Shown here in pieces: positions 1 to 8,363 of a stretch of DNA of 60,755 bases. This stretch comes from Methanoregula sp. (GTDB taxonomy: Archaea > Halobacteriota > Methanomicrobia > Methanomicrobiales > Methanospirillaceae), in the NCBI GenBank assembly GCA_030694985.1, contig JAUYTV010000056.1, positions 1-60,755 on the forward strand. The letters run 5' to 3'. The position numbers and the translations under genes were made by a program. How positions within the stretch are numbered: the first letter of the stretch is position 1; every line of letters begins with the position of its first letter. Under the pieces are notes generated by a model. The model did not search any database. It was not told where the DNA came from and was given only the letters and a program-made list of their open reading frames with translations.

Positions 1-2
1 GG

Positions 3-137
3 ATGTTACTTGAACTGGAGAAGTTGCGGAAGATTACCCTTGCAGATGGACGGATAATGATGACTGAGATGACCAAGAAGCAGCGTCTCATTTTGGAGGC
101 ACTTAACCTCATGTGCCTAACTTCGTCGGGAGCTTAG
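3..137 (+). CDS. C-terminal fragment, possibly of an IS-type transposase
   Basis: The open frame runs from the left edge to a TAG at 135-137 and encodes about 44 residues. They include the basic segment EMTKKQRLILEALNL, which resembles the C-terminal tails of IS1634/IS4-like transposases in methanogens. No catalytic residue is inside the window and the ATG at position 3 need not be the true start, so the gene is treated as 5'-truncated by the window. The family assignment rests on a short tail and is tentative; it could be any protein with a basic helical C-terminus. Confidence 0.35.
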   Translation: MLLELEKLRKITLADGRIMMTEMTKKQRLILEALNLMCLTSSGA

Positions 138-341
138 GTTAATAATTCTATCAGTTTTGAATTTCAGACACGGATGGGAATATACGCATCTCTTTTTACC
201 GGTTTTTCCTTATCCAATTTTTAAACAATCCGTTCTCTTAAAAATGAGCCTGACATTTGCATTCAGGCAGGGTTTCCTGGGTCAGGATGGGATAAACTAA
301 GTGGCGAAAAATCCCTTTTTCCTCCACTCGTGTTGATACCC

Positions 342-348
342 TTAAATA
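342..348 (+). promoter_or_regulatory. Candidate TATA box of the mop gene
   Basis: TTAAATA lies about 32-38 bases upstream of the chosen mop ATG, a distance that puts transcription start a few bases before the GGAG ribosome site. This is a sequence-only prediction. Confidence 0.4.
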
Positions 349-379
349 CAACCCGCTCAAAATACCCGTGGAGAAAACT

Positions 380-589
380 ATGAAGATTAGCGCACGAAAC
401 CAAATCCCGGGAACGGTAAAGATGATCAAGAAAGGCCCGGTGAGCTCAGAAGTCGTGATTACAACTGCCGGAGGCTTTGAGATTGTCTCATCGATCACTA
501 CCCACTCTGCAGAGAAAATGAACCTGCGGGAAGGATCGAAGGTCTACGCCATCATGAAGGCCTCTGAAGTGATGGTCGGTATCGATTAA
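380..589 (+). CDS. mop: Molbindin (Mop-type molybdate/tungstate-binding TOBE protein)
   Basis: A 69-residue protein made of a single TOBE/Mop domain. It starts with the diagnostic SARNQIPGTVK stretch and continues through GFEIVSSIT and a C-terminal IMKASEVMV strand, all typical of molbindins, which bind molybdate or tungstate as oligomers in the cytoplasm. ATG at 380 is preferred over GTG at 368 because GGAG sits six bases before it and the product then has the usual 68-70 residues. The fwd operon for a Mo/W enzyme begins 0.7 kb downstream, so a metal buffering or sensing role near Fwd is plausible. Which metal it binds cannot be read from sequence. Confidence 0.85.
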   Translation: MKISARNQIPGTVKMIKKGPVSSEVVITTAGGFEIVSSITTHSAEKMNLREGSKVYAIMKASEVMVGID

Positions 590-621
590 AATCTGTTTTT
601 ATTTTTTCAGATTGCCCAATC

Positions 622-918
622 CTAATTGAACCGGGTTGCAAGCAGGGCATCCAGGTATTCCGAGGGATATGCACCATTCTCCGGATTGAACCAGATCTCT
701 ATCTTCGGCTTCCCGATGATGCAGTGCAGTTCGAGTAGCCCGTATTTGTGAATGATATTTACCGGGCCGGCTGCTGTCTCCCGCACATAGAGTTCCTCAT
801 TTCCCAAAAATGCCGCAACGTCTTCTTCAGTTACCGGACGGGATACACGGTACTCACAACGCACCCAGCCGGGATAGGGGGGAACCAGGTTTGTAAAAGG
901 AGGACTCAATAGTTTCAT
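622..918 (-). CDS. Conserved-looking hypothetical protein
   Basis: The product is 98 residues from ATG at 918, or 118 if an upstream start at 978 is used. The shorter form is preferred because its first residues (MKLLSPPF) resemble a normal soluble start, while the longer N-terminus is basic and low in hydrophobics. No motif, signal peptide or membrane segment is seen. The C-terminal half has alternating hydrophobic strands (HCIIGKPKIEIWFNPE). The gene converges on mop, with 32 bases of T-rich sequence between the stops. I do not recognise the family. Confidence 0.5.
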   Translation of the reverse strand: MKLLSPPFTNLVPPYPGWVRCEYRVSRPVTEEDVAAFLGNEELYVRETAAGPVNIIHKYGLLELHCIIGKPKIEIWFNPENGAYPSEYLDALLATRFN

Positions 919-1305
919 CGTGCATTTTTTCCAGGAATAATTGACTATTGAACTATTGCGTCTGTTCTTGTATATCATATGATAACAACGCGATTTTTAA
1001 AAAACTTTGTAAATCCCCCATCCTGCGCGGAAAACTAAATCCCGGTAATAAAAATTTTTAAAAAATATTCAGATTGCTTTTATACAACAGTTCCGGCAAG
1101 AAATCCAGACCCTACCCGCTTTTTTCCTTCACCGGTTGTCAACTGGATGGAAAAATCGAGTGTGCAGGTTAACCAGATGCAAAAAAGGCATCACTGCGTT
1201 AATTAGATCCATTATACCATCGTTAAAATTAACAATCTTTAATTACTGATCTGGGTCAATTTCTAAATTAGGCAAATTTTATCAAAAAATTTGTGTGTGA
1301 TGTGC
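919..1305 (+). promoter_or_regulatory. Long AT-rich leader/promoter region of the fwd operon
   Basis: This is a non-coding interval between a divergent hypothetical gene and fwdG. An AT run at 1051-1069 and CTTTTATACA at 1077-1086 are TATA-box candidates. If the second is used, the fwd mRNA would carry a leader of roughly 195 bases. A small hairpin (ATGC, 7-base loop, GCAT) lies at 1177-1191. No recognised riboswitch class was identified. Confidence 0.35.
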
Positions 1306-1572
1306 ATGGCTTTTGCAGTTCATGTAAACATGGAACGCTGTACCGGGTGCAACAACTGTGTGGTTGCCTGCCCGGTCAATGCTCTCGAGCTCTTTTCGCT
1401 CGATCCTGTTACCAAGGAAAAGATCTACGAGGTACAGGATGGTATCGCAGTCAACCTTGATTTCAAGGCTGAACTCTGTGCAGGATGCGGCGTATGCGTC
1501 GAAGCGTGTCCGTACGAAGTGATTACCCTTTCCGGTAAAGGCACCGGCGGCGAATTCCCGGTCAGGGCCTGA
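1306..1572 (+). CDS. fwdG: Formylmethanofuran dehydrogenase subunit G (ferredoxin)
   Basis: An 88-residue ferredoxin with two CxxCxxCxxxCP clusters (CTGCNNCVVACP and CAGCGVCVEACP), each able to hold one [4Fe-4S] centre. It would pass electrons to the catalytic FwdB subunit of the cytoplasmic complex that reduces CO2 to formylmethanofuran. The segment between the clusters (about 35 residues) matches FwdG/FmdG rather than the polyferredoxin FwdF. ATG at 1306 was chosen to match the usual MA(F/L)AVHVNMERCTGC start; ATG at 1300 would add two residues. It is the first gene of the fwdGDBAC operon, and no fwdF or fwdE is in the window. Confidence 0.88.
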   Translation: MAFAVHVNMERCTGCNNCVVACPVNALELFSLDPVTKEKIYEVQDGIAVNLDFKAELCAGCGVCVEACPYEVITLSGKGTGGEFPVRA

Positions 1573-1595
1573 CCAGATTAAAACGAGGAGATATA

Positions 1596-2003
1596 ATGGA
1601 AAAGAAAATTACCCTCAACATGATCACGTGCCGGACCATCCAGCAGGGTGTCGGCATGGAAGCAGGCAAGACTTCCCAGAAATACCACGACGCCTGCACG
1701 ATCATCCAGATGCATCCCGATGATTTCAAGCGACTCGGAGTATGGAAGAACACCAACGTCAAGGTCACTAGCTCGGTTGGCAGTGTCATTTTAAAAGCTG
1801 TCGAGACCCGTGAGGATCTTGTCCCGGGCCTTGCCCACATCCCGATGGGACCCTGGGCAAACCGGATTGTCCCGGCCTATACCTATTCTACAGGTGAACC
1901 GTGCTTCAAAGGATTCCCGGTCGATGTGGAAGTTGCTGCAAACGCACCAATCCTGAGTTCGATCAATGTACTAAAAGACGCCTGTGGCCTTTTGAGGAAG
2001 TGA
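1596..2003 (+). CDS. fwdD: Formylmethanofuran dehydrogenase subunit D
   Basis: A 135-residue molybdopterin-dinucleotide-binding domain protein. In Fwd/Fmd complexes FwdD supplies the C-terminal cofactor-binding domain that other DMSO-reductase-family enzymes carry within the large subunit. The MITCRTIQQGVGMEAGK opening and the IPMGPWANRI segment are characteristic of the family. GAGGAGATATA precedes the ATG. The gene lies 23 bases after fwdG and 6 bases before fwdB, consistent with one transcript. Length is normal for the family. Confidence 0.93.
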   Translation: MEKKITLNMITCRTIQQGVGMEAGKTSQKYHDACTIIQMHPDDFKRLGVWKNTNVKVTSSVGSVILKAVETREDLVPGLAHIPMGPWANRIVPAYTYSTGEPCFKGFPVDVEVAANAPILSSINVLKDACGLLRK

Positions 2004-2009
2004 TGAGCA

Positions 2010-3335
2010 ATGCCAAAAGATGTAACTGATGTAATCTGTCCGTTCTGCGGTACCCTGTGCGATGACCTCGTCGTCACCGTATCCGATGACAACAAAACAA
2101 TCCTTGGGGTCAAGAACGCCTGCGCCATTGGCGCTGAAAAGTTTAACCACCAGAGGCTCCCCGGACGAGTCACACGTCCGCGGATGCGCCAGGCTGACGG
2201 CTCCTTTAAGGAAATCACCTACGATGAGGCCATTGACTGGACAGCAAAGATGCTCGTCAAATCGAGAAAGACCCTGATGTACGGCTGGGCATCCACCAGC
2301 TGCCAGGCCATGAGCATCGGCCACGAGATCGCAGAGAAGGTCGGCGCTATTGTTGACAACTGTGCAACCGTCTGCCACGGCTCGTCCCTGATTGCCATTG
2401 AAGATGTGGGTGTCCCAAGCTGTACGCTCGGGGAAGTCAAGAACCGTGCCGACCGTGTCATCTTCTGGGGCTGTAACCCGGCTCACGCCCACCCCCGCCA
2501 CATGTCCCGGTACTCCATCTTCCCCCGCGGTTTCTTCACCGTCAAGGGCCACAAGGGCCGGAAGATCTACTGTGTTGACTGCCGGTACACGGATACTGCC
2601 AAGTGCGCTGACGAGTTTATCCAGGTCCAGCAGGGCTATGACTACGAGCTCCTGAATGCCTTCAGGACCGCAGCCCGTGGCGAAGTACTCCCGGACACCG
2701 TTGGCGGTGTACCCAAGGAAAAGATCTACGAGATCGCTGAAGACTTAAAACAGGGCCGGTTTATCATCATCTTCTTCGGTATGGGCCTTACCCACAGCAT
2801 GGGCAGGAACCACAATATCGATATCGCAATCAACCTGACCCGTGACCTCAACGACTTCACGAAATGCGCGATCATGGCAATGCGTGGTCACTGGAACGTC
2901 ACAGGCTCCGGCCAGGTCCTCGGCTGGCAATACGGTTTCCCGTTCGCAGTCGACCTCTCCCGGAGAGATCAGGCACGCCACCAGACCGGAGAGACAACCT
3001 CAGTTGATCTTCTCAACCGCAGTGAAGTCGAGGCCTGCTTCTATATCGCAACCGACCCCGGTGCACACTTCCCGGTCGATGCGATGATCAGCAGTTCCAA
3101 AAAACCTACCGTCACCATTGACCCGCACATCCAGTGCACTACTGAGATCTCCGATATTCACATCCCGGTCGCGATGGTCGGAGTCGAAGTCGGAGGCTGC
3201 GCTTATCGTATGGACAATGTCCCGATCGAGACCCGCAAGGTAGTCGACCCGCCGGAGGGTATGCTTACGGACGAGGAACTCCTGACAAAGATCAACCACC
3301 GTGTTGATGAACTCCTCCTTGCGGGAGGTGCGTAA
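2010..3335 (+). CDS. fwdB: Formylmethanofuran dehydrogenase subunit B (catalytic, Mo/W)
   Basis: The 441-residue catalytic subunit of the DMSO-reductase superfamily. It reduces CO2 to formate at a Mo or W bis-pyranopterin centre. N-terminal cysteines C10, C13, C17 and C38 fit the [4Fe-4S] site. The metal ligand is Cys122 in NCATVCHGSS, encoded as cysteine rather than selenocysteine. The molybdopterin-dinucleotide domain is absent because FwdD provides it. A strong GGAGGTG overlaps the 3' end and drives the next gene, whose ATG directly abuts this stop. Whether this is the Mo or W isoenzyme cannot be decided from sequence alone. Confidence 0.95.
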   Translation: MPKDVTDVICPFCGTLCDDLVVTVSDDNKTILGVKNACAIGAEKFNHQRLPGRVTRPRMRQADGSFKEITYDEAIDWTAKMLVKSRKTLMYGWASTSCQAMSIGHEIAEKVGAIVDNCATVCHGSSLIAIEDVGVPSCTLGEVKNRADRVIFWGCNPAHAHPRHMSRYSIFPRGFFTVKGHKGRKIYCVDCRYTDTAKCADEFIQVQQGYDYELLNAFRTAARGEVLPDTVGGVPKEKIYEIAEDLKQGRFIIIFFGMGLTHSMGRNHNIDIAINLTRDLNDFTKCAIMAMRGHWNVTGSGQVLGWQYGFPFAVDLSRRDQARHQTGETTSVDLLNRSEVEACFYIATDPGAHFPVDAMISSSKKPTVTIDPHIQCTTEISDIHIPVAMVGVEVGGCAYRMDNVPIETRKVVDPPEGMLTDEELLTKINHRVDELLLAGGA

Positions 3336-5042
3336 ATGTCTGAATACCTCATTAAAAACGGTCACGTATTTGACCCGGTACAGGGAATCAAGGGTGACAA
3401 GAAAGATATCGGGGTCAAGGATGGCAAGATTGTCGACAAGGTCAGCTCATCGGCAAAGGTCATCGATGCCTCTGGTAAGACAGTTATGGCAGGTGCCCTT
3501 GATATCCACGCCCACGTGGCAGGCCCCAAGGTTAACGCCGGCCGCTGGTACCGCCCCGAGGACAAACATTTCGACTCACACAAGAAGCCCGGCATTACCA
3601 GAATCGAAGGTGGCAAGTCGATCCCGACCGTCTTCAAGACCGGCTACGAATATGCCCGCATGGGATTCACGTTCGTCATGGAAGCGGCCATGCCCCCGCT
3701 GTATGCCCGTCACGTGCACGAAGAGATCCACGACACCCCCATCATTGATGAAGCCGCACTCCCGGTCTTTGGCAACAACTGGTTCATCCTTGAGTACCTC
3801 AAGAACCAGGAGATCGAGAACACGGCAGCCTATGTTGCATGGGTCATGCGCCAGACCAAGGGTTACGGCATCAAGGTTGTCAACCCCGGCGGCACCGAAG
3901 CCTGGGCCTGGGGACTGAACTGTCTTACCATCCACGACCCGGTTCCGTACTTCGAGATCACTCCAGCAGAGATCATGACCGGACTGATGGCAGCCAACGA
4001 GTACCTCGGCCTGCCGCACTCAATGCACGTTCACCAGAACGACCTCGGCAATCCCGGCAACTACAAAGTAACACTCGACTCATTAAAGCTCGCCGAAGGC
4101 GTCAAGCCCAACAACAAGTTCGGCCGCGAGCAGGTCATGCACTCCACCCACCTCCAGTTCCACTCCTATAAGGGAGAGAACTGGGGCAACTTCGAGTCCG
4201 GGGCAAAGGAAGTCATGGACTACGTCAACAAGCAAAAGAACATCACCATTGATACCGGTAATGTTACCCTTGACGAGACCACCACAATGACCGCCGATGG
4301 CCCGTTCGAGCACCACCTCCACGGACTCAACCACTTAAAGTGGATCAACGTGGATGTTGAACTCGAGACCGCAGCCGGTGTTGTGCCGTACATCTACGAC
4401 CCCGACATCAAGGTCTGCGCCATCCAGTGGGCGATCGGTCTTGAACTTGCACTCTATGCAAAGGATCCGATGCGCTGTTTCATCACCACCGACCACCCGA
4501 ATGCAGGACCGTTCACCCGTTACCCGCGTGTCTACGCATGGTTAATGAGTAAGAAGTACCGCGACGAGCGTCTCAACACCTTCAAGCACGCCGACAAGGT
4601 CATCTCGGCAACGAACCTGTCCGGCATGGACCGCGAGATCACGCTCTACGAGCTCGCCCAGATGACCCGTGCAGGCCCGGCCCGGGCACTCGGTCTCATG
4701 AAAGACTATGGTGGCTTAAAGGCTGGCATGAACGCTGACATCGCGATTTACAACATCAACCCGGACAAGTTCCCGTCAGACGGCGCAGCAATCGAGAAAG
4801 CATTTGCCAATGTTGCCTGCCTCTTAAAGGATGGGAAGATCTGTGTCGATGAGGGCAAGATCGTAGATGTGGGCAAGAAGCACACCTTCTGGGTGGATGC
4901 GAAAGTCAAGGAGAACAAGCAGGTCAAGCATGATATCAAGGAGAAGTTCCTCCGCTACTACAGCCTGACCGAGAACAATTACTCGGTCCCTGAGAGCTAT
5001 GCACCGCACCAGCACATCATCAGCGTGGATGCAACCCAGTGA
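3336..5042 (+). CDS. fwdA: Formylmethanofuran dehydrogenase subunit A (amidohydrolase)
   Basis: A 568-residue dihydroorotase-like amidohydrolase that condenses formate with methanofuran at a binuclear zinc site. The metal-binding HxH is H58/H60 in DIHAHVAG; later conserved elements are MHVHQND, HSTHLQFH and the DHPNAGP aspartate motif. In the family formate reaches this site through an internal tunnel from FwdB. The length is standard. The start codon follows the fwdB stop with no gap, and the stop overlaps the GAGGTGA ribosome site of fwdC, so translation is probably coupled. Confidence 0.95.
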   Translation: MSEYLIKNGHVFDPVQGIKGDKKDIGVKDGKIVDKVSSSAKVIDASGKTVMAGALDIHAHVAGPKVNAGRWYRPEDKHFDSHKKPGITRIEGGKSIPTVFKTGYEYARMGFTFVMEAAMPPLYARHVHEEIHDTPIIDEAALPVFGNNWFILEYLKNQEIENTAAYVAWVMRQTKGYGIKVVNPGGTEAWAWGLNCLTIHDPVPYFEITPAEIMTGLMAANEYLGLPHSMHVHQNDLGNPGNYKVTLDSLKLAEGVKPNNKFGREQVMHSTHLQFHSYKGENWGNFESGAKEVMDYVNKQKNITIDTGNVTLDETTTMTADGPFEHHLHGLNHLKWINVDVELETAAGVVPYIYDPDIKVCAIQWAIGLELALYAKDPMRCFITTDHPNAGPFTRYPRVYAWLMSKKYRDERLNTFKHADKVISATNLSGMDREITLYELAQMTRAGPARALGLMKDYGGLKAGMNADIAIYNINPDKFPSDGAAIEKAFANVACLLKDGKICVDEGKIVDVGKKHTFWVDAKVKENKQVKHDIKEKFLRYYSLTENNYSVPESYAPHQHIISVDATQ

Positions 5043-5052
5043 GGTGAAAAAA

Positions 5053-5853
5053 ATGAACACTGTTACACTGACTGTAAAGAAGGTACCGGAACTCTATCTG
5101 GAATGCGAAAACGTGAACCCGGATGTCTTTGCAGGAAAGACTGCCGACAAGATCGCAAAACTCCCCGGATACCAGGGCAAGGAAATCTCAACGCTGGGCG
5201 AATATTTCACCATTGCCGGTGAAGCAGGCGCAACAGCAGCAGAGACAAAGATCATCATCAACGGCGACTGCTCGAAGATGAAGTACCTCGGCGCAAAGAT
5301 GACCGCCGGAGAAGTGGTCATCAACTCGGCCTGCGATATGTACACCGGCAGCTGGATGAAGGGCGGCAAACTCGTTGTCAACGGGGATGTCCACTCGTTC
5401 TGCGGCCTTGCAATGGCAGGCGGCGAGTTCACCATCAACGGCAATGCCGGGAACTATCTCGGTGCTGCCTACCGTGGCGACTGGAGAGGCATGAGCGGGG
5501 GAGTCCTCCGCGTGAAAGGCAATGCCGGCTCCGATGTTGCTACGTTCATGACCGGCGGTGAGATGATCATCGAGGGTGATGTCGATATTCACATCGGAAC
5601 CCACATGGAAGGGGGCAAGATCATCGTCAAGGGCAATGCGAACCGCCGTGTCGGGGGCCAGCTTGTCAAGGGCGAGATCTACATCTTTGGCAAGATCAAC
5701 GTCATGATGCCCGGTTTCAAACCGGCCGGCGAAGTCGCCCTTGAAGTGGACGGCACCAAGGCAAAATTTGTTGAGTATCTCGGCGACCTCGGAGAGCGAC
5801 ACCCCAAGAAGAAGGGAGAGACCGTCTACGGCAAACTTTTCCTTAAACAATAA
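5053..5853 (+). CDS. fwdC: Formylmethanofuran dehydrogenase subunit C
   Basis: A 266-residue protein with the right-handed beta-helix also found at the C-terminus of glutamate synthase. Seven or so repeats of a G-x2-G-x3-G type are visible, for example GAKMTAGE, GSWMKGGK, GLAMAGGE and GTHMEGGK. FwdC is the structural subunit that embraces FwdA and FwdB. ATG at 5053 follows a GAGGTGA ribosome site; longer in-frame starts run back into fwdA and are unlikely. It is the last gene of the operon and is followed by a run of seven T. Confidence 0.94.
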   Translation: MNTVTLTVKKVPELYLECENVNPDVFAGKTADKIAKLPGYQGKEISTLGEYFTIAGEAGATAAETKIIINGDCSKMKYLGAKMTAGEVVINSACDMYTGSWMKGGKLVVNGDVHSFCGLAMAGGEFTINGNAGNYLGAAYRGDWRGMSGGVLRVKGNAGSDVATFMTGGEMIIEGDVDIHIGTHMEGGKIIVKGNANRRVGGQLVKGEIYIFGKINVMMPGFKPAGEVALEVDGTKAKFVEYLGDLGERHPKKKGETVYGKLFLKQ

Positions 5854-5856
5854 TCC

Positions 5857-5863
5857 TTTTTTT
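5857..5863 (+). terminator. T-run terminator after fwdC
   Basis: A run of seven T begins four bases after the fwdC stop, as is usual for archaeal intrinsic termination. Confidence 0.5.
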
Positions 5864-5974
5864 GTTCGGTTCAGTACAACACACGGTATTCCGTTAAGAG
5901 GTTAATTAACCATTTTATTTAAACAAAAAGGTTTTATCAATTAAAAACAATGATATTAATGCCCTTAGTGAGGC

Positions 5975-6044
5975 CAGGGTTCGTGTAATGTGCAGATTAT
6001 CTAACCTCGAACATTAGATAGCAGATTAATAGGCACGAACCTTG
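5975..6044. other. Extended imperfect hairpin, possible small RNA or bidirectional terminator
   Basis: An 11-bp outer stem (5975-5985 with 6034-6044, one G-U pair), then TAAT/ATTA, an internal loop, and a 7-bp inner stem TATCTAA/TTAGATA (5998-6004 with 6014-6020) closing a 9-base loop. It lies in a convergent gap between fwdC and a methyltransferase gene, preceded by AT-rich sequence with a TATA-like TTATTTAAA. It is about 70 bases long but does not fold as a tRNA cloverleaf. A bidirectional terminator is the simplest reading; an independent small RNA is possible. Confidence 0.55.
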
Positions 6045-6062
6045 TCGATTTTACGATGATTA

Positions 6063-6644
6063 TCAACCTGTTTTTCTCGCAACTGCGATAGAAAATCCCT
6101 GATGGTTCTCAATAAACATAAAGCCGGAAAATCCTGATGCAACCAGCGCATCTTTTACTTCATCCGCAGTTCGGAACATTGCGTTTTGAAGGAAACGACC
6201 GGGAGGATCCCGCTCTTGTTCCTGCTGTGCAAGTTCCCCCTCTTTGTCAAAAAAACCTATAACAAGCGTTCCTCCCGGTACGAGGACACGATTCGCTTCA
6301 GAAAACGGACAATTGAGATGGGTAAAAAAGCAGATGACGGTCATCATCAGAACATGATCGAACGTACCTGAACGATAGGGTAAGGACTCTCCTGTACCCA
6401 CGACACTCTCAACCCCCCGCTGGCGTGCCATTGAGAGAAGAGATACCGAGGGATCAAGACCGTAGTGTATCCCCAGCGGGGCGCTAAACCTGCCGGAACC
6501 GATACCGATTTCAAGCCCAATTCCTTTGCGGGGGATACGTGGGCGGAGGAGTGCCAGTTGGTTGTCGAAGGTTTCTTTGTGTGTATCAAACCAGCGATCA
6601 TAGTCTTGTGCATACTGATCGAAGACACTGGTGACCGGGTTCAT
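6063..6644 (-). CDS. Class I SAM-dependent methyltransferase
   Basis: A 193-residue Rossmann-fold methyltransferase of the Methyltransf_11 type. Motif I is LEIGIGSGRF (around residue 43), the post-I acidic position is GLDPS, motif III/IV is FDHVLMMTVICF, and RVLVPGGTLVIGF is the usual motif VI strand. The short C-terminal segment (residues 150-193) would carry substrate specificity, which is not predictable. It lies three bases downstream of a hypothetical gene and follows the desulfurase gene, in what looks like a three-gene operon. The substrate is unknown. Confidence 0.85.
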   Translation of the reverse strand: MNPVTSVFDQYAQDYDRWFDTHKETFDNQLALLRPRIPRKGIGLEIGIGSGRFSAPLGIHYGLDPSVSLLSMARQRGVESVVGTGESLPYRSGTFDHVLMMTVICFFTHLNCPFSEANRVLVPGGTLVIGFFDKEGELAQQEQERDPPGRFLQNAMFRTADEVKDALVASGFSGFMFIENHQGFSIAVARKTG

Positions 6645-6647
6645 GGC

Positions 6648-7022
6648 TTAATTGCCCGGCGCAGGAAGCCGTATCTTCATCTTTCCACGAATCGATTCCC
6701 CGATCCCCTGCATTTTCATCCTTCCTGTATCACCCTCGTGATAGTAAAACAGCAGAAGATGGAAATAATCTCCGGTCAGATCCAAAAACTCCTTCCTGTT
6801 CCGCACTTCAACATTTTTGTCACCAACAAATCCCTTGATGGAGATGAAGTGTTCCTGTTCAAACGAGAAGTACGGACGTTTGAGATGAGGGTACAGCTTC
6901 ACTGTCCCAAACGATTTAAGAAACTCAAGGAACTCTGCAGTGAGCGGTTCATCGAGTACGAACTCCTTCATCAATGAGCCGTCAACGCAGACCCTGGTCT
7001 GGACAGATTTAACAATCCGCAC
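6648..7022 (-). CDS. Uncharacterised small protein downstream of desulfurase
   Basis: A 124-residue soluble protein beginning at GTG 7022, inside the last 14 bases of the upstream desulfurase gene, which implies translational coupling. It shows no cysteine cluster or transmembrane segment. Notable stretches are VKLYPHLKRPYFSFEQEHFISIKG and a C-terminal RGKMKIRLPAPGN. Its place between a desulfurase and a methyltransferase suggests an accessory role in sulfur transfer, but that is context only. I do not recognise the family. Confidence 0.6.
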   Translation of the reverse strand: MRIVKSVQTRVCVDGSLMKEFVLDEPLTAEFLEFLKSFGTVKLYPHLKRPYFSFEQEHFISIKGFVGDKNVEVRNRKEFLDLTGDYFHLLLFYYHEGDTGRMKMQGIGESIRGKMKIRLPAPGN

Positions 7023-8178
7023 TATCCGCTACCTCCCGCACTGCATCAGCAGCCTGCCTGCACTCCTCCGGAGTGTTGAGATAAGAGCAACTCATACGGA
7101 TACATCCTTTCCCGCCATCGATCCGGTTGTGAACAAGCGGGGCGCAATGGAGGCCGGTACGGGTGATGATGTTGTACGCCTTTGCAAGGATGTAGCCGGC
7201 CTCATCATTGTCAAGGCTCCGTATGTTGAAAGACACTACCGGGAGATCGGGAGCGGGGGTGTAGAGCGTGATGTTCGGATCTTTGTTAAGTTCCCTGATG
7301 ATAAGAGCGGTAAGGCCCCTGCATTTATTGATTATTGCATCCTGTCCCTGGCGTTCGATGTAGCGGATACCGGCAAGGAGCGAGGCAATGCCGGGATAGT
7401 TCGGGGTGCCGGCTTCAAACTTCTGCGGCATGTCATTCGGGTGAGCACGTGAGCGGGAATCCGTACCGGTACCTCCCTGGCGGATGGGGGCGATAACTTC
7501 CGGGTCCTGGAGGTAGAACCCCCCGATACCGGGGAGCCCAAAGAGCGCCTTGTGCCCGGTGAAGATAAACGCACATTCAGGGATTTCTGAGAGGTTGATA
7601 GGAATCTGCCCAACGGTCTGGGCCCCGTCAACAATGAGGAAGATATCGTTTGACGCACAGTATTCAGAAACGGGTCGTATATTTTGTAAGGAGCCAAGCA
7701 CGTTACTGCCATGGGTCATAACAACAAGGCGGGTGTCAGCCCGTATGGCTTTTTTTATATCCTGCAGGGTGACGCGGCCATCATCAAAAGGGAGGGTGGA
7801 GAGAGTGAGACGCCCTTCTCCTTCAAGGGTATGTAGGGGGCGGAGTACGGAGTTGTGCTCCAGTTCTGTTGTGATCGCGTGGAACCGGGTTTTTTGCCCT
7901 TTTGCAAACCCGTGGATAAGCAGGTTTAATGAATCCGTTGCACTCTGTGTGAAGATGAAATGGTCTGGTTCATCCGCGTTGAAAAACCCGGCAAGTGCCT
8001 CCCGTGTTGCGGAAGGGTAATCGGTTGTTCCTCCGGCAGTTGACCGCCCCTGCTCAAAGAAAGGGGTTGTCAGGCAACGTGTGACCTCAGCAAGTATTTC
8101 TGCAGGTTTCGGCCAGCTGGTTGCCGCATTGTTGAGATAGATAAGCGGGGGATCCCCGGCACCCTTGTGCTCTGCCAT
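7009..8178 (-). CDS. Class V aminotransferase, cysteine desulfurase-like
   Basis: A 389-residue PLP enzyme of the SufS/CsdB type (the EF2568-like subfamily). The PLP lysine is K210 in FTGHKALFG, with the ring-stacking histidine H108 in TELEHNS and D184 in VDGAQTVG. The persulfide cysteine lies in RTGLHCAPLVH near residue 345, on the loop where SufS enzymes carry it. It probably mobilises sulfur (or selenium) from cysteine for Fe-S or cofactor sulfuration. It heads a three-gene minus-strand operon next to a wider group of sulfur genes. Desulfurase activity rather than another transaminase role is likely but not proven. Confidence 0.85.
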   Translation of the reverse strand: MAEHKGAGDPPLIYLNNAATSWPKPAEILAEVTRCLTTPFFEQGRSTAGGTTDYPSATREALAGFFNADEPDHFIFTQSATDSLNLLIHGFAKGQKTRFHAITTELEHNSVLRPLHTLEGEGRLTLSTLPFDDGRVTLQDIKKAIRADTRLVVMTHGSNVLGSLQNIRPVSEYCASNDIFLIVDGAQTVGQIPINLSEIPECAFIFTGHKALFGLPGIGGFYLQDPEVIAPIRQGGTGTDSRSRAHPNDMPQKFEAGTPNYPGIASLLAGIRYIERQGQDAIINKCRGLTALIIRELNKDPNITLYTPAPDLPVVSFNIRSLDNDEAGYILAKAYNIITRTGLHCAPLVHNRIDGGKGCIRMSCSYLNTPEECRQAADAVREVADSADC

Positions 8179-8331
8179 TGCTGTTATGTGGGTAATGGTT
8201 CCTCTTGGTTCTTTTTATTTGGAGTTTTAGAGTACACACAGAACTGATAGTAACTCAGGCCGGTTTTTCATTAGAGGGTGTCGTTAAGTTCAATACCCTA
8301 ATAAGGGGAGAATGATAATATAATTATGTTA

Positions 8332-8343
8332 CCTGCTAGCAGG
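8332..8343. promoter_or_regulatory. Perfect 12-bp palindrome, candidate operator
   Basis: CCTGCTAGCAGG is a perfect palindrome lying between a TATA-like stretch (about 8313-8326) and the GAGGT ribosome site of the rubredoxin-like gene. That position near the transcription start fits a repressor site. Confidence 0.45.
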
Positions 8344-8363
8344 GGATACATGAGGTTATCACA

